NCBI GenBank assembly: GCA_000583135.1 | Contig: JFBG01000014.1 | Span: forward strand, 1-64,000 | From: Thioalkalivibrio sp. HK1 | Lineage (GTDB): Bacteria > Pseudomonadota > Gammaproteobacteria > HK1 | DNA: 64,000 bases | Reading direction: 5' to 3' | In this document: positions 17,980-27,243 of the stretch, one piece after another | How positions within the stretch are numbered: the stretch's first letter is position 1 | Layout: the number at the start of each line of letters is the position of its first letter | Position numbers and translations under genes: made by a program | Notes under the pieces: model-generated | What the model saw: the letters and a program-made list of their open reading frames with translations, nothing else | The model's database searches: none | What the model was told of the DNA's origin: nothing

Positions 17980-18831
17980 ATGAACTACGAGCGAATGATG
18001 GCGTTGTCGATCCCGCAGGCAAGGCAGGCGTTGAGCGACGATGCCTGCATCCTCTACGCCTTGGGCACCGGCTTCGGGCGGGATCCTACGCACGAGGGGC
18101 AACTGCGCTACCTCTACGAGGAGGGGTTGAGGGTGCTGCCGACGATGGCCAATATCCTCGCCCATCCCGGCTTTTGGCTACGAAATCCCGAGTTCGATCT
18201 TGACTGGAAAAGGGTATTGCATCTTGCGCAGGCCTTTACCATCCATCGCCCGATCGAGCCCGGGCAGCGCCTGATCGGGCGCAGTCGCATCATCGGGATC
18301 AACGACAAGGGTCCGGCCAAGGGGGCGATCCTCTTCACTCGTCGGGAGGTGGAGGCGGAAGACTCCAAGGATTTGCTTTGCACCGCCGAACAAACGACGA
18401 TGCTGCGAGGCGACGGCGGCGGGGGCGGGGACGATCCCCCGCCGCGGCCAATCCATCCCCTGCCGGATCGCCTGCCGGATCGTCATCACGACCTGGCGAT
18501 CCCCTTGGATGCCGCGCTGATCTACCGCTTGAGCGGGGATCGAAATCCTTTGCATATCGATCCGGAGGTGGCGCGCCAAGCGGGCTTCGAACGCCCGATC
18601 CTGCATGGAATGTGTACGATGGGCTACGCCGGTCACTCGCTGATGGCCACACTTTGCGATTACGAGGGCGAGCGCATTCGATCGATGCAGGTTCGTTTCA
18701 CCGCCCCGGTATGGCCGGGGGAGACCCTGCGAACCGAGATGTGGCCGCAGCGAAAGGGGGTTTCCTTTCGTACCCGGGCCTTGGAACGCGATGTCATCGT
18801 TCTCGATAACGGATATGCCGATCTCGATTGA
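17980..18831 (+). CDS. MaoC-family double-hotdog enoyl-CoA hydratase
   Basis: Protein of 283 aa resembling hydratase 2 of multifunctional enzyme 2. The N-terminal half is the degenerate hotdog (LRYLYEEGLRVLPTMANILAHPGFW); the C-terminal half has the catalytic motif YRLSGDRNPLHIDPEVARQ followed by GFERPILHGMCTMGYAG and VRFTAPVWPGETL. It would add water to a trans-2-enoyl-CoA giving the (R)-3-hydroxyacyl-CoA. A Gly/Asp/Pro-rich insert (about residues 145-155) separates the halves. TAGGA precedes the ATG. It is likely co-transcribed with the CoA transferase and converges with hisF 34 bp downstream. Confidence 0.87.
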   Translation: MNYERMMALSIPQARQALSDDACILYALGTGFGRDPTHEGQLRYLYEEGLRVLPTMANILAHPGFWLRNPEFDLDWKRVLHLAQAFTIHRPIEPGQRLIGRSRIIGINDKGPAKGAILFTRREVEAEDSKDLLCTAEQTTMLRGDGGGGGDDPPPRPIHPLPDRLPDRHHDLAIPLDAALIYRLSGDRNPLHIDPEVARQAGFERPILHGMCTMGYAGHSLMATLCDYEGERIRSMQVRFTAPVWPGETLRTEMWPQRKGVSFRTRALERDVIVLDNGYADLD

Positions 18832-18865
18832 GTCCGACAGCGAAAAGGGATCGATGGACCTTGCC

Positions 18866-19627
18866 TCATAGACGCACCTCGATCCCGCGCGCCGCCATAT
18901 AACGCTTCGCATCGACGATACGGTGATCCTGGAAATGAAAGATGCTGGCGGCCAATACCGCATCGGCGCCGCCATCGATCACCCCTTGCGCCAAATGCTC
19001 CAATTCCCCGACCCCGCCGGAGGCGATGACCGGGATCGGCACCGCATCGCTCACCGAGCGCGTCAATGCCAGATCGAAGCCGTCCCTGGTGCCGTCTTTG
19101 TCCATGCTCGTCAACAGGATCTCCCCGGCGCCGAGATCCGCCATCCGCCGACACCACTGCACCGCATCCAATCCGGTGGCGCGCCTTCCCCCGTGGGTGA
19201 AAATCTCCCACTGATCGGGGGCGGTCATTTTGGCGTCCACCGCAACCACGATGCACTGCGATCCGAAGCGATTCGCAAGGCGGGAAACGATATCCGGATC
19301 GATGATCGCCGCGGTGTTGATCGAGACCTTGTCGGCTCCCGCATTCAGCAAGCGGCGGGCATCGTCGATGCCGCGCACCCCGCCGCCGACGGTCAAGGGA
19401 ATGAAGACCTGATCCGCAACGGCCTCGACCACCGCAACGATCGTATTCCGCTCGTCGGAAGATGCGGTGATATCGAGAAAGCAGATCTCGTCCGCTCCCT
19501 GCTCGTCGTAGCGTCGGGCGACCTCCACCGGATCTCCCGCATCCCGGATATCGACGAAACGAACGCCCTTGACGACCCTTCCGGCATCGATATCAAGGCA
19601 GGGTATGATGCGTCGGGCCAGGGTCAT
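18866..19627 (-). CDS. hisF: Imidazole glycerol phosphate synthase, cyclase subunit
   Basis: TIM barrel of 253 aa, normal length. Motifs: [20 protein letters not shown] with the first catalytic Asp, [38 protein letters not shown] with the second catalytic Asp, and [14 protein letters not shown]. With HisH it turns PRFAR plus ammonia into imidazole glycerol phosphate and AICAR. The start is set at the conserved MTLARR; the frame runs 47 codons further upstream without homology. The usual partners hisH and hisA are not adjacent: hisA lies 7.9 kb away beyond an oppositely oriented block. Confidence 0.96.
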   Translation of the reverse strand: MTLARRIIPCLDIDAGRVVKGVRFVDIRDAGDPVEVARRYDEQGADEICFLDITASSDERNTIVAVVEAVADQVFIPLTVGGGVRGIDDARRLLNAGADKVSINTAAIIDPDIVSRLANRFGSQCIVVAVDAKMTAPDQWEIFTHGGRRATGLDAVQWCRRMADLGAGEILLTSMDKDGTRDGFDLALTRSVSDAVPIPVIASGGVGELEHLAQGVIDGGADAVLAASIFHFQDHRIVDAKRYMAARGIEVRL

Positions 19628-19685
19628 GGTCTTGAAAAACAGGCTTGAAAGGGGCGACAGGAGGCGGGTTCGAAAGAGCGCTCGA

Positions 19686-19717
19686 CGATCCTTGCGATGC
19701 CGGCATCGCAAGGATCG
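19686..19717. repeat. Perfect 32-bp palindrome
   Basis: CGATCCTTGCGATGCC is followed immediately by its exact reverse complement, 16+16 bp with no spacer. It lies between divergent hisF and tctC. It lacks a T-tract, so it is not a typical terminator; it could be an operator or a cruciform-forming element. Confidence 0.9.
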
Positions 19718-19914
19718 CATCCACGCCTCGGATTCGTTTTCCGATCCTCTTTTTTTCGTTTCTCGCATTGCAAGTGTTTTTGTGTCATGATTATCATCTC
19801 TTGGCGTTGTACTCTTTACGGTAAGGAAGAGCGCATCGACGAGATCGATTTCGCACTCGAAGATGCAACATGAATCGATATGGCAACCAACCGAATCGCA
19901 CGGAGGATTCGATC

Positions 19915-20904
19915 ATGAAGACAATGCAAGGACTTTTCATTCGATGTCTCGCAGCGACTCTCGCGCTGGGCACGAGCATGTTGGCATTTTCCCAAGCGGC
20001 TTTCGCGTGGGAGCCGAAAAAGCCGGTGGATTTCGTGATCATGGCCGGAAAAGGCGGCGGAGCCGATCGGATGGCCCGTTTGATGCAAAGCGTCATCGAA
20101 AAAAACGATTTCGCATCGAAGCCCTTCATCCCCATCAACAAACCCGGCGGCAGCGGTGCCGAAGCGCTGCTGCATCTGAAGAACGCCAAGGGAATCGCCG
20201 CCGATCATACCGTGATGGTAACCCTCAACAGCTTCTACACCACCCCGATGCGCCAGAAGAATTTGGGAATCGATCCCCTATCCTTCACTCCGGTGGGACG
20301 CATGGCCGAGGATACCTTCTTGCTGTGGGTGCATAAAGACAGCGGCATCACCAATATCGAGGACTTCGTCAAAGCGGCGAAGGCCGAAGGGCGCGATTGG
20401 ATCATGGCGGGGACCGGCAAGGGTCAGGAGGATCAGCTCCTCACCGACTTCCTCAACGGTGCCTACGGGCTGCAAATGAAATACGTTCCCTTCAAAGGCG
20501 GCGGTCGGGTGGCCAAGGAGCTGGCGGGGAAACACGCCCACTCCACCGTCAACAACCCCTCGGAGCAGCTCGGCTTCTACGAGGCGGGAACCACGATGCC
20601 CATCGCCTCCTTCACCCCGGAACGGCTACCGATGTTCCAAGAGGCTCCGACATTCAAGGAGCTCGGCAAGAACTTCGTCTACTTCATGCAGCGCTCGGTG
20701 GTCGGCCCTCAAGCCATGAGCGACGAGGCCGAGGAGTATTATCGGGGCGTCTTCAAGAAAGTCTACGACTCTCCCGAGTGGCAGAAGTACATGACGGATA
20801 AAAGCCTCCAAGGCGAGTTCATCACCGGTGATGAACTGATCGCCTACTGGACGGACAACAACGGCCGGCACGAGACGATCCTCAAGGCGATCGGGGAAAT
20901 ATAA
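19915..20904 (+). CDS. tctC: Tripartite tricarboxylate transporter substrate-binding protein
   Basis: TctC/Bug family periplasmic receptor of 329 aa. GGAGG at 19902-19906 places the start at MKTMQ; residues 1 to about 26 form a signal peptide (hydrophobic core LAATLALGTSMLAF, cleavage near AFA). Family features: PKKPVDFVIMAGKGGGADRMAR, NKPGGSGAEALLHL, FTPVGRMAEDTFLLWVHKDSG, YVPFKGGGRVAKELAGKH. It captures a small carboxylate for the TctBA channel. A perfect stem-loop follows directly. Context with a ThDP enzyme and a formyl-CoA-transferase-like gene suggests oxalate or a related dicarboxylate as substrate (inference). Confidence 0.93.
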   Translation: MKTMQGLFIRCLAATLALGTSMLAFSQAAFAWEPKKPVDFVIMAGKGGGADRMARLMQSVIEKNDFASKPFIPINKPGGSGAEALLHLKNAKGIAADHTVMVTLNSFYTTPMRQKNLGIDPLSFTPVGRMAEDTFLLWVHKDSGITNIEDFVKAAKAEGRDWIMAGTGKGQEDQLLTDFLNGAYGLQMKYVPFKGGGRVAKELAGKHAHSTVNNPSEQLGFYEAGTTMPIASFTPERLPMFQEAPTFKELGKNFVYFMQRSVVGPQAMSDEAEEYYRGVFKKVYDSPEWQKYMTDKSLQGEFITGDELIAYWTDNNGRHETILKAIGEI

Positions 20905-20937
20905 GCCCGCGCCCTCAAAGCCACTTCGGTCAATCAT

Positions 20938-20981
20938 CGAAAGGGATCGGCTCGATATCACCCAAGAGCCGATCCCTTTCG
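20938..20981 (+). terminator. Intercistronic stem-loop between tctC and tctB
   Basis: A perfect 16-bp stem, CGAAAGGGATCGGCTC at 20938-20953 and its complement at 20966-20981, with a 12-nt loop. It has no long U-tract, so it likely attenuates read-through or protects the tctC mRNA 3' end, raising receptor over channel levels. Confidence 0.8.
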
Positions 20982-21120
20982 AGGCCGAAACTTTCTTTCG
21001 ACGAATACCCCATTAACTGAGAATTGCCGAAGGTCGAATATTCGATAGCGGATTCTTTTCGCTGCGCGTACGAAAAGACGTGCGTTCTTGATGTCGATAT
21101 CGATAGGAGAGTCATTTTCC

Positions 21121-21630
21121 GTGCGCCGAATGGAAATTATCATGGCCATCGTGATGGGGCTATGCTCCATCGGGCTGATGATCAAATCCGCCGAACTCGA
21201 AATCGGATGGATACCGGATGAGGGACCGGGCGGCGGAGCCTTTCCATTTTGGCTCGCCGCCGGCATGCTGGTTTGCTGTATCTGGATCGCCTTCAACTGG
21301 TGGCAGCGCACCTCCCCGCCATCCACCTCCGTCGAAGCCTTCATGGATCGCCCGGCGCTGATCCTGTTCATCATCGCCGCCGGTTCGTTGGCCTTGATGA
21401 TCGGCTTGGTCCATCTGATCGGCATCTACGGCTCGGTCCCCATTTTTCTGGTCTTCTATCTTCGCCTGTTCGGCAACCACTCCCTCAGATTGACCTCCGC
21501 TCTGGCCTTGACCATACCGGTAGCGATCTTTTTCTTCTTCGAAGTCACGCTGAAGATCACCTTGCCCAAGGGCTCGATCGAATGGATCGAGCGCGTCATT
21601 TTCTTCCCGCTTTACGAAATCTTCTTGTGA
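21121..21630 (+). CDS. tctB: Tripartite tricarboxylate transporter small membrane subunit
   Basis: TctB (DUF1468) protein of 169 aa with four predicted hydrophobic segments: IIMAIVMGLCSIGLMI, GAFPFWLAAGMLVCCIWIAF, LILFIIAAGSLALMIGLVHLIG and the pair LVFYLRLF / ALALTIPVAIFFFFEVTLKI. I take a GTG start at 21121 because AGGAGA lies at 21105-21110; the in-frame ATG at 21088 has no Shine-Dalgarno and adds unrelated residues. It forms the membrane complex with TctA, which starts 16 bp downstream. The family signature GWIPDEGPGGGAFPFW is present. Confidence 0.88.
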   Translation: MRRMEIIMAIVMGLCSIGLMIKSAELEIGWIPDEGPGGGAFPFWLAAGMLVCCIWIAFNWWQRTSPPSTSVEAFMDRPALILFIIAAGSLALMIGLVHLIGIYGSVPIFLVFYLRLFGNHSLRLTSALALTIPVAIFFFFEVTLKITLPKGSIEWIERVIFFPLYEIFL

Positions 21631-21646
21631 TGCGAGGCGTCTAGCG

Positions 21647-23161
21647 ATGGAAATCTTGGATGCGCTGTTACAGGGATTCATCGTCGCCCTCGAGCCTATC
21701 AATCTACTTCTCGTTATCGTCGGGGTCACGGTCGGCTTGTTCATCGGAGCGATGCCGGGCTTGGGCTCGGTCAACGGGGTGGCGATCCTGCTCCCCACCA
21801 CCTTCCTCGTTCCGCCGACCTCGGCCATCATCTTTCTCGCCGCCATCTACTACGGGGCGATGTACGGCGGAGCCATCAGCTCGATCATGCTGGGCATTCC
21901 CGGGGCATCGACCGCGGTGGCGACCACTTTCGACGGGCGCCCGATGGCCCTGCGCGGAGAGGCGGATCAGGCGCTGACGGCGGCCGCGGTGGCTTCCTTC
22001 GTCGGCGGCACCATCTCGGTACTCCTGTTCACCGGCTTCGCCCCCCCCTTGGCCGAGGTGGCGCTGGCCTTCGGCTCCCCCGAGGAATTCGCGTTGATGA
22101 TGTTGGCTTTCGCCACCTTCATCGGGCTCGGGGGAGACGATATCCCCAAGACCCTCTTCTCGATTTTCATCGGCTTGGCGTTGAGCGCGGTGGGGCTCGA
22201 TATCATCAGCGGCGAGCCGCGGCTGATCTTTTTCGATATCCAGGGATTCTTCCACGGCATCAACTTTCTCGTATTGGCCATCGGTATCTACGGCATCGGC
22301 GAGATGTTATGGACCATCGAATCGAGCCGGGGGAATGTCCGGGTCTCGAAAGCCATGGTCAGCGTCGATCGCATCTTGGGGGCCTTACGCCGCACCAAGG
22401 AGGCGGTGGGCGCCATCTTCGCCGGTTCCTTTCTCGGCTATTTCGTCGGTATCCTGCCCGCCGCCGGGGCCACCCCAGGCTCCATGATGGCCTACGGCGT
22501 GGCCAAGATGATATCGAAAAAACCCGATTCCTTCGGCAAGGGCAATATCTCGGGGGTCGCCGCTCCGGAGGCGGCCAACAATGCCGCCAGCACCGGCTCG
22601 ATGCTGCCGATGCTGACCTTGGGAATCCCCGGATCCCCGACCACCGCCATCCTCTTGGGAGGGATGGTGATCTGGGGGCTCGAACCCGGGCCCAGGCTCT
22701 TCGTCGATCAAGCCGAGTTCGTCTGGGGGCTGATCGCCAGCCTCTACATCGCCAATCTTTTTGCGGTGCTCGTGAATATCGCTTTCATCCCGGCTTTTAT
22801 CTGGGTATTGAAAATGCCCTTCACGATCCTCGCCCCCGTGATCTTCATCCTCTGCGTGGTCGGTGGCTATGCGCCGACCCAGAATATGCACGATGTCTGG
22901 CTGATGTTCGTTTTCGGCATCGCCGCCTATTTGCTGCGCAAACTCGACTATCCGATGGCCCCGGCGGTGCTGGCGATCGTCTTGGGCCCCTTGGCCGAGG
23001 TCTCGTTGCGCCAATCGCTGCTGATCGCCCACGGCTCGCCGATGATCTTCTTCGAACGCCCGATCGCAGCGACGATCATGGCCATCTCCTTCGTCCTCTT
23101 CGCCTTGCCCTTGGTGAAATACATCCGGGCCCGGCTATCGGATCGAGCGGCGGGGTTGTAG
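21647..23161 (+). CDS. tctA: Tripartite tricarboxylate transporter large membrane subunit
   Basis: TctA (DUF112) permease of 504 aa, full length with about 11-12 transmembrane segments. Signatures: LVIVGVTVGLFIGAMPGLGSVNGVAILLP, YYGAMYGGAISSIMLGIPG, VGILPAAGATPGSMMAYGVAK, GVAAPEAANNAASTGSMLPML and LGIPGSPTTAILLGGM. It uses the ion gradient to import the acid delivered by TctC. It is in one operon with tctB, and a 211-bp gap precedes the ThDP enzyme gene on the same strand. Confidence 0.96.
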   Translation: MEILDALLQGFIVALEPINLLLVIVGVTVGLFIGAMPGLGSVNGVAILLPTTFLVPPTSAIIFLAAIYYGAMYGGAISSIMLGIPGASTAVATTFDGRPMALRGEADQALTAAAVASFVGGTISVLLFTGFAPPLAEVALAFGSPEEFALMMLAFATFIGLGGDDIPKTLFSIFIGLALSAVGLDIISGEPRLIFFDIQGFFHGINFLVLAIGIYGIGEMLWTIESSRGNVRVSKAMVSVDRILGALRRTKEAVGAIFAGSFLGYFVGILPAAGATPGSMMAYGVAKMISKKPDSFGKGNISGVAAPEAANNAASTGSMLPMLTLGIPGSPTTAILLGGMVIWGLEPGPRLFVDQAEFVWGLIASLYIANLFAVLVNIAFIPAFIWVLKMPFTILAPVIFILCVVGGYAPTQNMHDVWLMFVFGIAAYLLRKLDYPMAPAVLAIVLGPLAEVSLRQSLLIAHGSPMIFFERPIAATIMAISFVLFALPLVKYIRARLSDRAAGL

Positions 23162-23372
23162 ATGCCTTCGAGGGCGATGAGAGATTCGATGGCACGAGCC
23201 GGCAACGAAGAGCGAAACGCCCCTTCACGATCCCGATCATCTCTTTGACCGGCAAAAGCGCATATCGGATCCGAGATATCGGCCAAAACCATTCGAAACC
23301 GCCCCCCACTCGTCTTTTTCCGATGCCTGCATTCGGCGTCGACGAAGACCCTTCGAGGAAGGAATATCCCCC

Positions 23373-25127
23373 ATGGCCAACGATACGACAGAAAAAGCAT
23401 CGAATTCGCGCACCGCCCACGATACGCTGGCCCGAAAAAGCCGGGAGGAAACGATCGTCTCCGGTGGTCATCTGGTGGCCAAGGCGCTGAAATGCGAGGG
23501 GGTCGATACCATCTTCACCCTCTGCGGGGGGCATATCATCGATATCTACGACGGCTGCATCGACGAAGGGATCAAGGTGGTCGATGTGCGTCACGAACAG
23601 GTCGCCGCGCATGCCGCCGATGGCTATGCCCGCCAGACCGGAAGGCTCGGCTGCGTGGTCACGACCGCAGGCCCCGGTTGCACCAATGCGGTGACCGGCA
23701 TCGCCACCGCCTTTCGATCCGAAAGCCCGGTGCTGCATATCGGCGGACAGGCCGCTTCGAGCCAACATCGGATGGGGGGCTTGCAAGATCTGCCCCATGT
23801 CGACATGATGCGCCCGATCACCAAGTTCTCATCGACCGTCGCCTCCACCGAGCGGGTTGCGGATATGGTGGCGATGGCCGCCAGGGAGTGCTTCACCGGG
23901 GCCCCGGGGCCGAGCTATTTGGAGATCCCCCGCGATGTTCTGGATCGCGAAGTGCCGCTCGAGAGCGCGGTACTGCCCGATGCCGGCAAATATCGGGCAT
24001 CGATCCGCTCCGCCGGGGATCCGGCCGATATCGAACGCCTCGCCGATCTTCTGGTTCACTCCGAGCGTCCCGCCATTCTTTTGGGCACTCAGGTTTGGAC
24101 CTGTCGCGGACACGAGGAAGCCTTGGGGCTCGTGCGATCGTTGAACCTGCCCGCCTACTTCAACGGCTCCGGCCGCGGCCTGCTGCCCCCCGGGGATCCC
24201 CATCACTTTCATCGCACCCGCGGGGATGCCTTCAAAAAAGCCGATGTCATCGTGATCGTCGGCACCCCCTTCGACTTTCGGATGGGCTACGGAAAGCGAC
24301 TGAGCCCGCAGGCCACCATCGTGCAGATCGATCTGGATTACCGCACCGTCGGCAAAAACCGCGATGTCGATCTCGGGATAGTCGGGGATCCGGGAGCGGT
24401 GCTCCAAGCGGTGAGCGATGCCGTCAGCGGCCGCTCGGACAATCGCTCGAATACGCGCACCGCTTGGCTCGACGAGCTAAGAGCCTTGGAGCGCAGCAAG
24501 ACCGAGCGCCTGATGCCGATGCTGACCTCCGACAAGACTCCGATCAGCCCCTATCGAGTGGCATGGGAACTCAATGAATTTCTCGGCGACGATACGATCT
24601 ATATCGGCGACGGCGGCGATGTGGTCACCATCTCCGCCCAAGCGGTGCAGCCCCGTCGCCCGGGGCATTGGATGGATCCCGGGGCGCTGGGATCGCTGGG
24701 GGTGGGCACCGGCTTCGCCCTTGCCTCCAAGCTCGTCCACCCCGACAAAGAGATCCTTTGCTACTACGGCGATGGATCCTTCGGGATGACCGCCTTCGAC
24801 ATGGAAACCGCCAATCGCTTCGGCGCCCCCTATATCGCGGTGATCGGCAATAATTCGGCGATGAATCAGATCCGCTACGGCCAGATCGCCAAATACGGCG
24901 AGAATCGGGGCGATATCGGCAATCTCTTGGGAGATATCCCCTTCTCGCAATTCGCGCAGATGCTCGGCGGCTACGGCGAGGAAGTCCATGACCCCGCCGA
25001 GATCGCCCCGGCATTGAAACGCGCAAGAGCCGAAGTGCGAGGCAGCGGCCGCTCGGCGGTGATCAATATCTGGGTCGATCCCGACGAATACGCCCCGGGA
25101 ACCAAAAACCAGACGATGTATAAATAA
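23373..25127 (+). CDS. Thiamine-diphosphate enzyme, acetolactate synthase / oxalyl-CoA decarboxylase-like
   Basis: Three-domain ThDP protein of 584 aa. The N-terminal PYR domain has [18 protein letters not shown] with the catalytic Glu, then [17 protein letters not shown]; a central Rossmann-like domain follows; the C-terminal PP domain has the cofactor motif [20 protein letters not shown] ending VIGNNSAMN. The C-terminus [12 protein letters not shown] is typical of ALS-like enzymes. AAGGA precedes the ATG. The formyl-CoA-transferase-like gene is next, so an oxalyl-CoA decarboxylase or 2-hydroxyacyl-CoA lyase role fits the context, but the sequence itself is closer to generic acetolactate-synthase-like proteins. 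Function not settled. Confidence 0.8.
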   Translation: MANDTTEKASNSRTAHDTLARKSREETIVSGGHLVAKALKCEGVDTIFTLCGGHIIDIYDGCIDEGIKVVDVRHEQVAAHAADGYARQTGRLGCVVTTAGPGCTNAVTGIATAFRSESPVLHIGGQAASSQHRMGGLQDLPHVDMMRPITKFSSTVASTERVADMVAMAARECFTGAPGPSYLEIPRDVLDREVPLESAVLPDAGKYRASIRSAGDPADIERLADLLVHSERPAILLGTQVWTCRGHEEALGLVRSLNLPAYFNGSGRGLLPPGDPHHFHRTRGDAFKKADVIVIVGTPFDFRMGYGKRLSPQATIVQIDLDYRTVGKNRDVDLGIVGDPGAVLQAVSDAVSGRSDNRSNTRTAWLDELRALERSKTERLMPMLTSDKTPISPYRVAWELNEFLGDDTIYIGDGGDVVTISAQAVQPRRPGHWMDPGALGSLGVGTGFALASKLVHPDKEILCYYGDGSFGMTAFDMETANRFGAPYIAVIGNNSAMNQIRYGQIAKYGENRGDIGNLLGDIPFSQFAQMLGGYGEEVHDPAEIAPALKRARAEVRGSGRSAVINIWVDPDEYAPGTKNQTMYK

Positions 25128-25228
25128 GGGGCTCGTATCCGGTTCCGGCACGATAAGGGCTCGAAATTCTCGAAAACCTTCGGCGATCGAGCCTTGCAAA
25201 CGGCGGCTTTATCGCCAAAGCGCCCTCA

Positions 25229-25279
25229 TGTTTCGATGGAGTACGTGTTTCGATGGACTACGTGTTTCGATGGACTACA
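25229..25279 (+). repeat. 17-bp tandem repeat, three copies, in the frc leader
   Basis: TGTTTCGATGGAGTACG, TGTTTCGATGGACTACG and TGTTTCGATGGACTACA follow head to tail at 25229-25245, 25246-25262 and 25263-25279. The array ends just before the AAGGA Shine-Dalgarno of the CoA transferase, so it lies in the 5' leader of that mRNA. The 17-bp unit shifts frame each copy, so it is not coding. Confidence 0.9.
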
Positions 25280-25293
25280 AGGAAAAAGACTTC

Positions 25294-26556
25294 ATGAGCA
25301 AAGCACTCGAAGGAATTCGCATATTGGATATGACCCATGTCCAATCGGGACCCACCTGCACCCAGCTGCTCGCTTGGTTCGGCGCCGATTGCATCAAAGT
25401 CGAAAGACCGGGGGTCGGCGATGCCACCCGCGGACAGCTACGCGATATCCCCGATGTCGATAGCCTTTATTTCACGATGCTCAACCATAACAAGCGCAGC
25501 ATCACCCTCAACCCCAAAACCGAATCCGGCCAACGCATCTTCGAACGCTTGCTCGAAAAATGCGATGTACTGGTCGAAAATTTCGCCCCGGGGGCCATCG
25601 ATCGGATGGGCTTTCCTTGGGAACGCATCCAGCAAATCAACCCTCGCATCATCTACGCCTCGATCAAGGGCTTCGGTCCCGGGCCTTACGAGCATTGCAA
25701 GGTCTACGAAAATGTCGCCCAATGCACCGGCGGCTCCGCAAGCACCACCGGCTTCGACGATGGGCCGCCGATGGTCACCGGATCCCAGATCGGCGATTCC
25801 GGCACCGGCTTGCATCTGGCATTGGGCATCGTCGGCGCCCTTTTCCAACGCGAGCGCACCGGGCGCGGACAACGGGTCAGCTGTGCGATGCAAGACGGGG
25901 TGCTCAATCTTTGTCGGGTCAAACTGCGGGATCAGCAACGCTTGGCCCACGGCCCGCTGACCGAATACCCCCAATATCCGAACGGTGAATTCGGCAGCGC
26001 CGTACCGCGATCCGGCAATGCCTCGGGAGGCGGACAACCGGGTTGGGTCGTCAAGTGCAAGGGTTGGGAAAAAGATCCCAATGCCTATATCTATGTCATC
26101 GCCCAAGCCGCGGCCTTCCCCGCCTTGGCCAAGGTCATCGGCCATGAGGATTGGCTGGAAGATCCGACGTGGAATACACCCAAGGCTCGGTTGGCGAAGC
26201 TCGATCGGATGTTCGCCGAAATCGAGAAATGGACCATGACCCGAACCAAACTGGAGGTCATGGATATTCTCAATCCCTTGAATATTCCATGCGGGCCGAT
26301 CCTCTCGATGGAGGAGCTGGCGCAAGAGCGCTCGTTGCACGATGCCGGTACCGTGGTCGAGGTGGACCACCCCGAGCGAGGGACTTATTTGACCGTCGGC
26401 AACCCGATCAAACTCTCGGATTCATCCACCGAGGTCGAACGCTCTCCGCTATTGGGCGAGCACACCACGCAGATCATGCGCGAGGTGCTCGGTTTCGACG
26501 ATGCCACCATCGAAAAAGCCCGGGAGGAAGGAGCGATCGGGAGCGAGGATCTTTGA
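25294..26556 (+). CDS. frc: Formyl-CoA:oxalate CoA-transferase-like family III CoA transferase
   Basis: Protein of 420 aa close to Oxalobacter Frc as I recall it. Shared segments: [75 protein letters not shown] (the aspartate that carries the acyl group), [32 protein letters not shown] and [11 protein letters not shown]. The glycine loop reads SGGGQ where characterised enzymes have GGGGQ. It would exchange CoA between formyl-CoA and oxalate. The start MSKALEG follows AAGGA. Its location after a ThDP enzyme and TctCBA supports dicarboxylate (oxalate-like) catabolism. Confidence 0.87.
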   Translation: MSKALEGIRILDMTHVQSGPTCTQLLAWFGADCIKVERPGVGDATRGQLRDIPDVDSLYFTMLNHNKRSITLNPKTESGQRIFERLLEKCDVLVENFAPGAIDRMGFPWERIQQINPRIIYASIKGFGPGPYEHCKVYENVAQCTGGSASTTGFDDGPPMVTGSQIGDSGTGLHLALGIVGALFQRERTGRGQRVSCAMQDGVLNLCRVKLRDQQRLAHGPLTEYPQYPNGEFGSAVPRSGNASGGGQPGWVVKCKGWEKDPNAYIYVIAQAAAFPALAKVIGHEDWLEDPTWNTPKARLAKLDRMFAEIEKWTMTRTKLEVMDILNPLNIPCGPILSMEELAQERSLHDAGTVVEVDHPERGTYLTVGNPIKLSDSSTEVERSPLLGEHTTQIMREVLGFDDATIEKAREEGAIGSEDL

Positions 26557-26637
26557 AAAAAGGGGCACGCCCTCGATTCATCCGAGACCTTCGACGATTC
26601 GATAGAAAGTTATACGGAAAAGTGCCGAAGAAACATC

Positions 26638-26666
26638 TTGACATTTCGCTCAAAATAAGGTAGAGG
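26638..26666 (+). promoter_or_regulatory. Possible sigma70-type promoter for the CX3C protein gene
   Basis: A perfect TTGACA at 26638-26643, then a 17-bp spacer, then TAGAGG at 26661-26666, a poor -10. The surroundings are AT-richer than the rest of the window. It lies 44 bp upstream of the ATG at 26710, which has its own GGAGG. Confidence 0.45.
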
Positions 26667-26709
26667 TATAGGGACAGGTACGGAACTGATCATCACGGAG
26701 GAAATAACC

Positions 26710-27207
26710 ATGAAAAAGATAGCAATGATTGCGGTGCTTTTCGGCTTCGCCGGTGCGGTGCACGCCGGCCTGCAAGAAGCGACGAATCAAGGCGGAATCG
26801 GCAATCCGCAGGCAAGCGTCGAACAACCGGTGATGGTTGCTGTTAGTACTTTGGGTGAATGCCAATTCCAATGTGACAACCACCACGATAATGGTTCGTC
26901 TGGATGGAAAGGGTGTTATGAGAGCTGCGACAACCACTTCAGCGGACAGGCTTCTGCAAAGCCGGAGACGATGCCGGCTGACAGCACCGGCGGAGCGTTT
27001 TTGGAGCCGGAGCCGGAATACGACATCAAACTAGGCACCGACCCGCTTTGCGATACCGACCCGTACTCCTGCTTTCATTTCGCAGATAACGATGCAACCG
27101 TAATTAGGACGGCGGAGACTCTTGGTGAAGCGCAGCAGGCGTTTCTCATTCCTATAATCATTATTTGCGTGTTCTACTGCAACTACAACGGGGCGTATGA
27201 TGACTAA
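26710..27207 (+). CDS. Unrecognised secreted cysteine-motif protein with three CX3C motifs
   Basis: Protein of 165 aa that I do not recognise. Residues 1-19 are a clear signal peptide (MKK, hydrophobic core, VHA cleavage). A central duplicated motif reads CQFQCDNHHD ... CYESCDNHFS: two CX3C units 13 residues apart, each followed by DNH. A further cysteine pair is C-x6-C (CDTDPYSC). The C-terminus has a hydrophobic stretch FLIPIIIICVFYC holding a third CX3C. Nine or so cysteines and several histidines suggest disulfides or metal binding. GGAGG sits 8 nt before the ATG; promoter and terminator bracket this gene alone. Codons are AT-richer than neighbours (e.g. GTT GCT GTT AGT ACT), suggesting transfer. 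Confidence 0.82.
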   Translation: MKKIAMIAVLFGFAGAVHAGLQEATNQGGIGNPQASVEQPVMVAVSTLGECQFQCDNHHDNGSSGWKGCYESCDNHFSGQASAKPETMPADSTGGAFLEPEPEYDIKLGTDPLCDTDPYSCFHFADNDATVIRTAETLGEAQQAFLIPIIIICVFYCNYNGAYDD

Positions 27208-27214
27208 TCGAGAA

Positions 27215-27243
27215 AAAAAGGGGCTCCGTACGAGCCCCTTTTT
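27215..27243 (+). terminator. Rho-independent terminator after the CX3C protein gene
   Basis: Stem AAAAAGGGGCTC / GAGCCCCTTTTT with loop CGTAC, starting 8 bp after the stop codon and ending in a T-run. It is a textbook intrinsic terminator and, being A-flanked, can work on both strands. Confidence 0.92.

Noticed and set aside
19686..19717. Reading the perfect palindrome as a terminator for hisF or tctC
   Set aside because: It is upstream of both divergent genes and has no U-tract.
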